DNA of 64,000 nt, from NCBI GenBank assembly GCA_028714315.1, contig JAQTMN010000004.1:1-64000 (forward strand), written 5' to 3'. Made by a program: the position numbers and the translations under genes. The notes below the pieces were generated by a model. That model saw only the letters and a list, made by a program, of their open reading frames with translations, was not told the origin of the DNA and did not search any database. The stretch's first letter is position 1, and every line of letters starts with the position of its first letter. Of the stretch, positions 40,358 to 47,723 are shown in pieces. Source of the stretch: Sulfuricella sp. Its GTDB lineage: Bacteria > Pseudomonadota > Gammaproteobacteria > Burkholderiales > Sulfuricellaceae.

Positions 40358-40540
40358 CTAAATTGGCCGGCGAGGGGCGGGGCACCACTTGCCGGCTTTT
40401 TTTGCGCTTAGTTCAGATGGGTGCTTGCCAAAATGGCAAATAAATCGTTTAATCCAATCAACATAAGCCTGCTGTAATGCTTTAAATTTTCCGCGAATCT
40501 GATCCTGCACGCGGCGAAGAGGACAAGACGGTAGTGTCAT
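40358..40540 (-). pseudogene. intI: Truncated integron integrase N-terminus
   Basis: VQDQIRGKFKALQQAYVDWIKRFICHFGKHPSEL resembles the IntI N-terminal 'LLDQVRxxIRxxHYSIRTEQAYVxWIKRFIxFHGKRHPxEM'; oriented away from the cassettes. Confidence 0.65.
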
Positions 40541-40613
40541 TCATTTTTAGGATGCCCTAAAAAATTCAAACAAGATGATTTTAATTTTTTTTTATTTTTG
40601 TGCGGCGTTTTTC

Positions 40614-40647
40614 CCTAAAATGACGGTTTATAAACCGTCATTTTAGG
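40614..40647. repeat. 34-bp perfect palindrome in the expected attI/Pint region
   Basis: CCTAAAATGACGGTTTATAAACCGTCATTTTAGG equals its own reverse complement. Confidence 0.95.
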
Positions 40648-40660
40648 AGGCACACTTTAC

Positions 40661-40667
40661 GTTGGGC
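40661..40667 (+). other. Putative attI/cassette junction core site GTTGGGC
   Basis: GTTRRRY match directly upstream of the first cassette ORF and downstream of the intI remnant. Confidence 0.55.
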
Positions 40668-40688
40668 ATCGTAAGCCCGGAGCACTCT

Positions 40689-41108
40689 ATGGCCTTCTCA
40701 TCTGAGCAACTCAACCAAATCTACGACCGCACTTCTGGCTATTGCCACATCTGCCACAAGAAGCTCGCGTTCAAAAACTATGGTGTGTTTGGCGCTCGTG
40801 CCGCATGGGAAGTCGAACACTCCAATCCCCAAGCGAAGGGCGGCACCAGCCGCCTCAACAACCTCTATCCGGCGTGCACCACTTGCAATCGTTCTAAGGG
40901 TGCGTCAAGCACCCACAGTGTCCGCGCCAAGAACGGGAAATCTCGCGCGCCTCTTTCCACCGAGAAGCGAAAGAGCGCCAAAGTCCAAAATGCAGTCGTT
41001 GGTGGCGCTGCCGGTGCTGCTGCCGGTTCAATTCTCGGGCCTGCCGGTGCGCTTGTGGGCGCCTTGATCGGAGCGCACCTTGGACACAAGAAGAATCCCG
41101 ACAAATGA
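40689..41108 (+). CDS. Integron cassette: HNH endonuclease with C-terminal glycine-zipper segment
   Basis: YCHICHKKL...[33 protein letters not shown] plus [33 protein letters not shown]. Confidence 0.8.
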   Translation: MAFSSEQLNQIYDRTSGYCHICHKKLAFKNYGVFGARAAWEVEHSNPQAKGGTSRLNNLYPACTTCNRSKGASSTHSVRAKNGKSRAPLSTEKRKSAKVQNAVVGGAAGAAAGSILGPAGALVGALIGAHLGHKKNPDK

Positions 41109-41114
41109 AACGAC

Positions 41115-41176
41115 GCCCAACCCATCATTCGAGAGGACAGCCAAAAGCGGGCTGCCCCTCAATTCAAACGTTGGGC
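41115..41176 (+). other. attC-like recombination site 1
   Basis: GCCCAAC...ATTCGAGAGGACAGCC / GGGCTGCCCCTCAATT...GTTGGGC. Confidence 0.8.
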
Positions 41177-41316
41177 GGCAAAGACCACCGTCCCGCACAT
41201 CCACAGCGACCAGCACTCTCAACTCCTTTGCGGAGGTTTATCCACTGACGAAACAGGCATGTAGCATGAGCAATGTATTCCAATCCACTCGCTGAATGAT
41301 CCATCAGCAATAGGAG

Positions 41317-42087
41317 ATGAAAATGGCAAATGGGAGTAACGAGCCGTCAGGCGTAGACGCAATTCAGCAACAAAGCGCAGAAGTCGGGTCTGATAAACAA
41401 CTTTCGGAACTGCGCGAGCTCACGCGGAATCTCATGATGGCGGTTCAAACAATGCAGCTTCAAACCTCACGAGGATTGGAACTTCGGGACGCTATCAACG
41501 ATGTAAAGGCAGCCACACGCTCGATGCTCGTAACACCAGCATCCACCGTTCCAGCAAGTGGTGCGGTGCCCGGAAAGGGCAGCGATTGCGGATGCGGACC
41601 ATGTGAATGCATCTCGGGGACTTGCTGCACATTTAAGATCGAGCTTGCATCGATCCGCATCACACAGATGCAAATAGAGCCCGTTGACGCGGCAGCGAAT
41701 CCGTTTGCAGAAATGGAACTGCAGGTGTACCCAACAATTGACGGAATAGGTACAGTTTGCCCGAATTTCTTCTCTACGTACTCGCTAAGGAAACCCCTTA
41801 GCCGACCTGGCATTTGGTACCCTGTCAACGTGAAGTTCGCAATGGTCAGTGTCTGCAAAGGCGCACCCAAGCACTTCACAGTGAACGTCGCGGGAAAGGA
41901 AGTTGATGATGGTGGCATTGAGGCGACTGCGGCGCGAGACGAGTACGGGATGGCTGAGGCAGCGATGACTCTGGACTGCTGCAGCGCGCAACCGGTGACG
42001 ATCATCATCGAGGTCCATTTAGATCACGGTGGTCTTGGCGGTGGGACCTTTGAAGCCATGATTACGGCAACGCGCGAATGCTGCTAA
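41317..42087 (+). CDS. Integron cassette: hypothetical Cys-rich protein
   Basis: GKGSDCGCGPCECISGTCCTFKIELASIRITQMQIEPVD...TRECC; flanked by attC sites. Confidence 0.6.
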   Translation: MKMANGSNEPSGVDAIQQQSAEVGSDKQLSELRELTRNLMMAVQTMQLQTSRGLELRDAINDVKAATRSMLVTPASTVPASGAVPGKGSDCGCGPCECISGTCCTFKIELASIRITQMQIEPVDAAANPFAEMELQVYPTIDGIGTVCPNFFSTYSLRKPLSRPGIWYPVNVKFAMVSVCKGAPKHFTVNVAGKEVDDGGIEATAARDEYGMAEAAMTLDCCSAQPVTIIIEVHLDHGGLGGGTFEAMITATRECC

Positions 42088-42113
42088 CGGCTTGTCTGCA
42101 GCCCGCAGTCGCT

Positions 42114-42207
42114 GCCTAACGAACGCTTCGAGCCGACCGCCCAAAAGCTGCGCTTTTGGGTTCCCTCCGCGCTGCGCGCTCTGGCGGCGCTCAAGCTGGA
42201 CGTTGAC
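42114..42207 (+). other. attC-like site 2, R' core replaced at the IS1182-like junction
   Basis: GCCTAACGAACGCTTCGAGCCGACCGCC ... GGCGGCGCTCAAGCTGGAC-GTTGACG. Confidence 0.7.
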
Positions 42208-42344
42208 GCTGTAGAAAAGCCCCGTCCCACCCGCTTCTCTGGCATAATTATGCAAACGTACTTACCGCACGGAGAGTGACGAAGATGGCGCGATTCAAGC
42301 CGGTTCACCAAGGACTTAAACTGCTGCCGGTCGATTTCGAGCGG
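42203..42344 (+). mobile_element. IS1182-like 5' fragment (transposase first about 20 codons), truncated by the RAYT left flank
   Basis: Near-identical to 45225-45367 through MARFKPVHQGLKLLPVDFER, then breaks into GGGGTCAC repeats. Confidence 0.75.
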
Positions 42345-42490
42345 CACAAAAAAGGGGTCACGGCACAAAAAAGGGGTCACATCTTTAAGAAGAAAAAGGG
42401 GTCAGAAGAAAAAGGGGTCACATCTTGAAAAGAGAAGAAAAAGAGCAAGGAAAAAGGGGTCGAAAAGGGGTCGCATCTTGACATAACAGT
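42345..42490. repeat. Left array of GGGGTC(A/G)C-containing repeats next to RAYT copy 1
   Basis: Six 'ggggtc' motifs within A/G-rich spacers, last one ...ggggtcgcatcttgacataacag. Confidence 0.9.
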
Positions 42491-42512
42491 CTCAAGATAC
42501 CAAACTCTACCC

Positions 42513-43364
42513 ATGGCACGCTCCCTCAGACTCGAATTTCCCGGCGCGATTTATCACGTGACCTCTCGCGGCAATGCCCAGCAGGCGGTCTTTGCCGACG
42601 ACGAGGACCGGGAACGGTTTCTCGCTATATTGGGGGAAACGGTCACGCACTTCGGCTGGCTCTGCCACGCCTACTGCCTGATGGACAACCACTACCATTT
42701 GATCATCGAGACGCCGGATGGCAACCTCTCGCCGGGAATGCGGCAGCTCAATGGAGTTTACACCCAACGGTTCAATCGCCGACACGGTCGCGTCGGCCAT
42801 CTCTTCCAAGGCCGGTTCAAGAGCATTCTGGTGGACCGCGACAGCTACCTACTGGAGCTTTGCCGCTACGTAGTGCTCAACCCGATTCGAGCGAAGATGG
42901 TGAAAAAACTCGATGGGTATCCCTGGAGCAGCTATCCGGCGACCATCGGCAATGCGCCCGTGCCGAACTGGCTTGCGACCGACTGGGTGCTGAGCCAATT
43001 TGGCCGCAACCGCGCAGCGGCCCGACAGAAGTACGTCGCGTTTGTGGCCGAGGGAAAGATGCTGCCCTCACCTTGGCAGGCCCTGAAAGGGCAGGTGCTG
43101 CTCGGCTCGGAGGGCTTCGTGGAACGGATGGGCACGCTGTTGGGAAGCAAAAGCGACCTGAAAGAGATTCCCCGCAGCCAGCGCTTTGCGCACCGCCCGA
43201 GCTTGGCCGATATGTTTCCGACAAGTACGCAGGGAAACAAGCCGGCGCGCGACGTGGCAATCCGACGTGCTTATCTGGAATTTGGCTATACGCTGGCTAG
43301 CATCGCGAAGCAGGCCGGCGTGCACTATTCGACCGTGAGCAAGGTCATCAAGGGTGTGCGATAG
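42513..43364 (+). CDS. RAYT (REP-associated tyrosine transposase, Y1_Tnp) copy 1
   Basis: IYHVTSRGNAQQAVF...YCLMDNHYHLIIETPDGNLSPGMRQLNGVYTQRFNRRHGRVGHLFQGRFKSILVD (HxH motif). Confidence 0.95.
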   Translation: MARSLRLEFPGAIYHVTSRGNAQQAVFADDEDRERFLAILGETVTHFGWLCHAYCLMDNHYHLIIETPDGNLSPGMRQLNGVYTQRFNRRHGRVGHLFQGRFKSILVDRDSYLLELCRYVVLNPIRAKMVKKLDGYPWSSYPATIGNAPVPNWLATDWVLSQFGRNRAAARQKYVAFVAEGKMLPSPWQALKGQVLLGSEGFVERMGTLLGSKSDLKEIPRSQRFAHRPSLADMFPTSTQGNKPARDVAIRRAYLEFGYTLASIAKQAGVHYSTVSKVIKGVR

Positions 43365-43373
43365 TCCGTCATG

Positions 43374-43529
43374 TCAAGATGTGACCCCATTATGCGTACC
43401 GACCAAGGCGACATTTGCGCGCCGGATATGGGCGTCCGGCGCTTTCAGGCCTCCCTTCATCTCTTCGCAAAAAGACTTCGCCTCATGACGTTCGGTTGAC
43501 TTCACCCCGCGTGTCGTTACAATCCCCAT
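43374..43529 (-). pseudogene. Truncated cassette ORF (51 aa) reading into the RAYT right end
   Basis: MGIVTTRGVKSTERHEAKSFCEEMKGGLKAPDAHIRRANVALVGTHNGVTS*. Confidence 0.3.
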
Positions 43530-43553
43530 AAGTCCCGCCTCCCCGCTAGTTTA

Positions 43554-43636
43554 GTCCAACAAGGTTTGTCCGCCGCAAGTTCGGCGCGGATACTGCATGC
43601 TTCGGGTGGGCGGCGGATAAACGCTATTCGTTAGGC
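43554..43636 (+). other. attC-like site 3
   Basis: GTCCAACAAGGTTTGTCCGCCGC ... GCGGCGGATAAACGCTATTCGTTAGGC. Confidence 0.75.
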
Positions 43637-43640
43637 CTTT

Positions 43641-44042
43641 ATGTCAACAATTGAATACCGTCATAATTTCCCCCTTGCCGCTACTGATGTAGCCGTGGTT
43701 TTTGATGCCTCCGGCATTCGCCGCCCCACCGATGATTTGGCGCGGATTGAGCGTATGTTTTCCAATTCAAATCTGATTTTCTCCGCTTGGCACGAAGGCA
43801 ATCTCGTTGGAGTGTGCCGCGCCCTGACTGATTTCAGCTATTGTTGCTACCTGTCCGATCTCGCAGTGGATAGGGCGTTTCAAAAACACGGCATCGGGCG
43901 TGAACTTATTGCCCGCGTTCGCTCGGCTATTGGGGAAGAGGTGGCGCTTGTCCTGCTATCTGCACCTGAAGCAATGGCGTATTACCCCAAGGTTGGGTTT
44001 GAGAAAATTGAAAATGGGTTCATCATCAAACGCACCCGGTAG
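43641..44042 (+). CDS. Integron cassette: GNAT family N-acetyltransferase
   Basis: CYLSDLAVDRAFQKHGIGRELIARVRS...APEAMAYYPKVGFEKIENGFI. Confidence 0.85.
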   Translation: MSTIEYRHNFPLAATDVAVVFDASGIRRPTDDLARIERMFSNSNLIFSAWHEGNLVGVCRALTDFSYCCYLSDLAVDRAFQKHGIGRELIARVRSAIGEEVALVLLSAPEAMAYYPKVGFEKIENGFIIKRTR

Positions 44043-44048
44043 CTCCAA

Positions 44049-44114
44049 GCCTAACCCGGCAGTCAAGCAGGACGCCGCGCTAACGCGCGTCGCCCCTTAC
44101 TTTCCACGTTGGGC
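44049..44114 (+). other. attC-like site 4
   Basis: GCCTAACCCGGCAGTCAAGCAGGACGCCGCGC...GCGCGTCGCCCCTTACTTTCCACGTTGGGC. Confidence 0.8.
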
Positions 44115-44120
44115 CTCTCT

Positions 44121-44546
44121 GTGAAAGCTTGGCTCCAGAAGGCATCGCGATTCTTTGCGAAAACAGTCGTAGTTCTCATGCCGCTCTGGCTATTGTTCGG
44201 TTTATGGAGCATGAGCGGCTCGCACGTCTATCACGCTCAGGCACTTATCTACATCGACAGCGCCCAAGGCGTCTTAATCGCTCACGGACTCTGCCAAAAC
44301 AGAAACGATTGCGTGCTGAAGCAAATACTCTTTGGTAACGGAGGCGCCGTAAAGATTGGCCCGTTTGAATCCGGTGGCGTGCAACTCTCCGTGTATGAGG
44401 TGTCAAGCCCCGACGTTGTGGGCGATTTGGTGAAGGCGATGGGAGAGACTTACAAAAAGCAGCGAGGGCCTAGAGTACGGCTTGACGTTTATTCCTCCAG
44501 GCATCTTGAGCGAGAAGTCCTGTTTGCCTCAGCGAGCATCCAATAG
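44121..44546 (+). CDS. Integron cassette: hypothetical membrane-anchored protein
   Basis: N-terminal TM segment AKTVVVLMPLWLLFGLWSMSG; attC sites both sides; GTG start. Confidence 0.6.
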   Translation: MKAWLQKASRFFAKTVVVLMPLWLLFGLWSMSGSHVYHAQALIYIDSAQGVLIAHGLCQNRNDCVLKQILFGNGGAVKIGPFESGGVQLSVYEVSSPDVVGDLVKAMGETYKKQRGPRVRLDVYSSRHLEREVLFASASIQ

Positions 44547-44555
44547 TGACGCGAG

Positions 44556-44622
44556 GCCCAACCCTGCAATGCACCGGACCTGCGCGAAAAGCCGCGCAGG
44601 CCGGAGATTTTGAATGTTAGGT
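44556..44622 (+). other. attC-like site 5
   Basis: GCCCAACCCTGCAATGCACCGGACCTGCGCG / CGCGCAGGCCGGAGATTTTGAATGTTAGGT. Confidence 0.8.
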
Positions 44623-44661
44623 CCTTACCCGTACCCATCTTTATCCCAGGGGGAAAAACAA

Positions 44662-45153
44662 ATGAAAAATCTGATCGCGCTTCTTATTGCAACCTCTCTA
44701 TTCGGTTGCGCAACGTACAAGCCGATTCCGGATGGATATACTGGACCACAAGCAACGGTAAGGGACAGCGGCCATTCCGAAGACGGAACGAAGGCACAGC
44801 TATTTGCCCTTACGGATATTGACGGTAACCGAATAATGAATAGCTTCTGGGCAAGCGCCAATGCGAGCCACGGCCGTGGTTTTGCCTTAACGGTTGTAAT
44901 TTCAGATCGCCAAGTGCCGGCAACGTCAATGAAAGCCACATTGAAAGGCAGCCATACTACCGCAGCACCAATTCATGCCATTGCTAGCCAAATGGCCGGA
45001 ACGTTTTACTCTGTAGAAGGGACTGTGGATTTTTCACCTAAACCCAGTGGAAAATACGTCGTTAAAGGTGAATTGCGCAAAAGCGGTTCAACGGTCTGGA
45101 TTGAAGATTCCGAGACTGGACAGCCAGTTACAGAAAAGATCGTCGGAAAATGA
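44662..45153 (+). CDS. Integron cassette: hypothetical lipoprotein
   Basis: MKNLIALLIATSLFGCATYKPIPDGYTGPQATVRDSG lipobox. Confidence 0.7.
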   Translation: MKNLIALLIATSLFGCATYKPIPDGYTGPQATVRDSGHSEDGTKAQLFALTDIDGNRIMNSFWASANASHGRGFALTVVISDRQVPATSMKATLKGSHTTAAPIHAIASQMAGTFYSVEGTVDFSPKPSGKYVVKGELRKSGSTVWIEDSETGQPVTEKIVGK

Positions 45154-45157
45154 GTCG

Positions 45158-45229
45158 ACCTAACAATCCTTTCCAGCGGACAGTCCGCCAGCTTCGCTGT
45201 CGGCCTGCCGCTGAACTCCGTCGTTGACG
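45158..45229 (+). other. attC-like site 6, R' core replaced at the IS1182-like junction
   Basis: ACCTAACAATCCTTTCCAGCGGACAG ... CGGCCTGCCGCTGAACTCCGTC-GTTGACG. Confidence 0.75.
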
Positions 45230-45865
45230 TTGTAGAAAAACCCCGTCCCACCCGCTTCTCTGGCATAATTATGCAAACGTACTTACCACACGGAGAGTGA
45301 CGAAGATGGCGCGATTCAAGCCGGTTCACCAAGGACTCAAACTGCTGCCGGTCGATTTCGAGCGGCAGCTTCTTCCCGGCACCTTCGAGCACGCCCTGTC
45401 CTACCTGGTCGACCACGAACTCGATTTGTCCGAGCTCGAGGCCCGCTACCGCAACGACTACCAGGGCGCCTCTGCGTATTCTCCCGCCGTCCTACTCAAG
45501 ATCGTTCTGCTCGCCTACAGCCGCGGCATCGTCGGCAGCCGCAGGATCGAAGCGGCTTGCCGCGAGAATGTGCTGTTCATGGCGCTGTCCGGCGATAGTC
45601 AGCCTCACTTCACTACGCTTGCGGGGTTCATCGGCAACATGGGCGACATGGCCGCCAAGCTGTTTGCCCAAGTGCTTGTCATCTGCGACCGGCAGAGATT
45701 GATCGGGCGCGAGATGTTCGCCATCGACGGGGTGAAGTTGCCCTCCAATGCGTCCAAGGCCAGGAGCGGCACCCGCAAGGATTTCCAGCGCCAGGCACAG
45801 AAGATGGAGAAAGCCGCCCAGAAGATGCTGGATCAGCATCGCGCCGCCGATGCGGTTCCTCCGGA
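45225..45865 (+). mobile_element. IS1182-like transposase 5' part, 3' truncated
   Basis: MARFKPVHQGLKLLPVDFERQLLPGTFEHALSYLVDHELDLSELEARYRND...FAIDGVKLPSNASKARSGTRKDF; ends abruptly near DQHRAADAVP. Confidence 0.8.
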
Positions 45866-45988
45866 CAATCCCTCGCGGTCTTGCCCTTGCCTTCGACTAG
45901 TGGTTATCATGCGTCCATGACGAACTCATGTCGGTACTCCCACAGGGGACTTCCTCCCCATCACATCGCGCCCATGCTGGGCGCACAC
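45866..45988 (-). mobile_element. Putative group II intron 5'-end remnant in an attC site
   Basis: Reverse complement GTGTGCGCCCAGCATGGGCGCGATGTGATGGGGAGGAAGTCCCCTGTGGGAGTACCGACATGA... starts with GUGYG and resembles domain I of attC-targeting group IIC introns. Confidence 0.45.
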
Positions 45989-46050
45989 CTTACGTTCGAG
46001 CGGGACCTTCGCGAAAAAGCCGCGTCAGGCCGCTCAACTGCACGTTAGCC
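45989..46050 (+). other. attC-like site 7, R'' missing at the putative intron junction
   Basis: ...TTACGTTCGAGCGGGACCTTCGCG / CGCGTCAGGCCGCTCAACTGCACGTTAGCC. Confidence 0.65.
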
Positions 46051-46055
46051 ATTCC

Positions 46056-46766
46056 ATGTTACGTATCCGTCGCCTGACCCAGCTCCTCATCGCACTTTGT
46101 GCGTCTGCATTTGTATCTTCCTGGGTTTCCTTCGTCATTTATCGTGTTCTATCAATGACGGCTCTGCCGCTATCTGGATCTGATATCGCGAATGACATAG
46201 GGAAGGTTGAAGATATTGCTAAGCTCAAAGAAGTCACCATTGCTCTCTTTGGTGCCGCATCTGAGTTGAGAGACAGCGGGGCTCTCTTAGCAAAGTGGGG
46301 GCTAGGCTTCGTTCTTGTGTGGTCCATTATTTTGGGAACTATTGCCCTTGTAACATATCGTGAGGTCTGCAAAGCCTCAATTGGGCCCGCTCACCCAGAA
46401 GTTGAAAACTTCATCGATCGAGCTCTTGCCGGAAAGCTTGAGTTATGGAAGGTATTTTGGGGCGGGTACGTGGCCCTATCACTGCTGCTATTTTTTATTT
46501 CTGGCAGCGTCATGAAATTGCTAACGCAAGTCGGCAGTGCCACAAACTCGTTATTTCTGCTCAACGCTATTACAGGGCCGATCGCACTATCTATTCCTAT
46601 TACGATCTATCTACTCTCTGCCCTACTGGTCTGGCGATCTGCCTCAAATACGTCATCTGTCGCGTGGCACTATTTGGCTAAGGCAGTTGTTATCATAGGC
46701 ACGATTATTCCCCTGATCAGAAGCATCATTGCCACCAATGCCTTTCTTTCGGTAACCCATGGCTAA
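46056..46766 (+). CDS. Integron cassette: hypothetical multi-pass membrane protein
   Basis: Several predicted TM helices; attC-like sequence both sides. Confidence 0.6.
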   Translation: MLRIRRLTQLLIALCASAFVSSWVSFVIYRVLSMTALPLSGSDIANDIGKVEDIAKLKEVTIALFGAASELRDSGALLAKWGLGFVLVWSIILGTIALVTYREVCKASIGPAHPEVENFIDRALAGKLELWKVFWGGYVALSLLLFFISGSVMKLLTQVGSATNSLFLLNAITGPIALSIPITIYLLSALLVWRSASNTSSVAWHYLAKAVVIIGTIIPLIRSIIATNAFLSVTHG

Positions 46767-46788
46767 CCCATCATTCGAGCGCGCGCCC
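46761..46788 (+). other. attC half-site 8, interrupted by the RAYT copy 2 left flank
   Basis: GGCTAACCCATCATTCGAGCGCGCGCCC closely matches the left half of attC1, then runs into RAYT repeats. Confidence 0.6.
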
Positions 46789-46830
46789 AAAGAGCCAAAG
46801 AGGGGTCACAAAGAGCCAAAGAGGGGTCAC
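46789..46830. repeat. Perfect 21-bp x2 tandem AAAGAGCCAAAGAGGGGTCAC (RAYT copy 2 left flank)
   Basis: Direct reading. Confidence 0.95.
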
Positions 46831-46868
46831 ATCTTGACATAACAGTCTCAAGATACGAAACTCTACCC

Positions 46869-47720
46869 ATGGCGCGCTCCCTCAGGCTCGAATTTCCCGG
46901 TGCGATTTATCACGTGACCTCCCGTGGCAATGCCCAGCAGGCGGTCTTTGCCGACGACGAGGACCGGGAACGGTTTCTCGCTATATTGGGGGAAACGGTC
47001 ACGCACTTCGGCTGGCTCTGCCACGCCTACTGCCTGATGGACAACCACTACCATTTGATCATCGAGACGCCGGATGGCAACCTCTCGCCGGGAATGCGGC
47101 AGCTCAATGGAGTTTACACCCAACGGTTCAATCGCCGACACGGTCGCGTCGGCCATCTCTTCCAAGGCCGGTTCAAGAGCATTCTGGTGGACCGCGACAG
47201 CTACCTACTGGAGCTTTGCCGCTACGTAGTGCTCAACCCGATTCGAGCGAAGATGGTGAAAAAACTCGATGGGTATCCCTGGAGCAGCTATCCGGCGACC
47301 ATCGGCAATGCGCCCGTGCCGAACTGGCTTGCGACCGACTGGGTGCTGAGCCAATTTGGCCGCAACCGCGCAGCGGCCCGACAGAAGTACGTCGCGTTTG
47401 TGGCCGAGGGAAAGATGCTGCCCTCACCTTGGCAGGCCCTGAAAGGGCAGGTGCTGCTCGGCTCGGAGGGCTTCGTGGAACGGATGGGCACGCTGTTGGG
47501 AAGCAAAAGCGACCTGAAAGAGATTCCCCGCAGCCAGCGCTTTGCGCACCGCCCGAGCTTGGCCGATATGTTTCCGACAAGTACGCAGGGAAACAAGCCG
47601 GCGCGCGACGTGGCAATCCGACGTGCTTATCTGGAATTTGGCTATACGCTGGCTAGCATCGCGAAGCAGGCCGGCGTGCACTATTCGACCGTGAGCAAGG
47701 TCATCAAGGGTGTGCGATAG
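46869..47720 (+). CDS. RAYT (Y1_Tnp) copy 2, predicted protein identical to copy 1
   Basis: Same 283-aa sequence as 42513-43364. Confidence 0.95.
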   Translation: MARSLRLEFPGAIYHVTSRGNAQQAVFADDEDRERFLAILGETVTHFGWLCHAYCLMDNHYHLIIETPDGNLSPGMRQLNGVYTQRFNRRHGRVGHLFQGRFKSILVDRDSYLLELCRYVVLNPIRAKMVKKLDGYPWSSYPATIGNAPVPNWLATDWVLSQFGRNRAAARQKYVAFVAEGKMLPSPWQALKGQVLLGSEGFVERMGTLLGSKSDLKEIPRSQRFAHRPSLADMFPTSTQGNKPARDVAIRRAYLEFGYTLASIAKQAGVHYSTVSKVIKGVR

Positions 47721-47723
47721 TCC

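Noticed and set aside
45297-45920. Intact IS1182 transposase
   Set aside because: Only the N-terminal part is present; no C-terminal catalytic region or right end.
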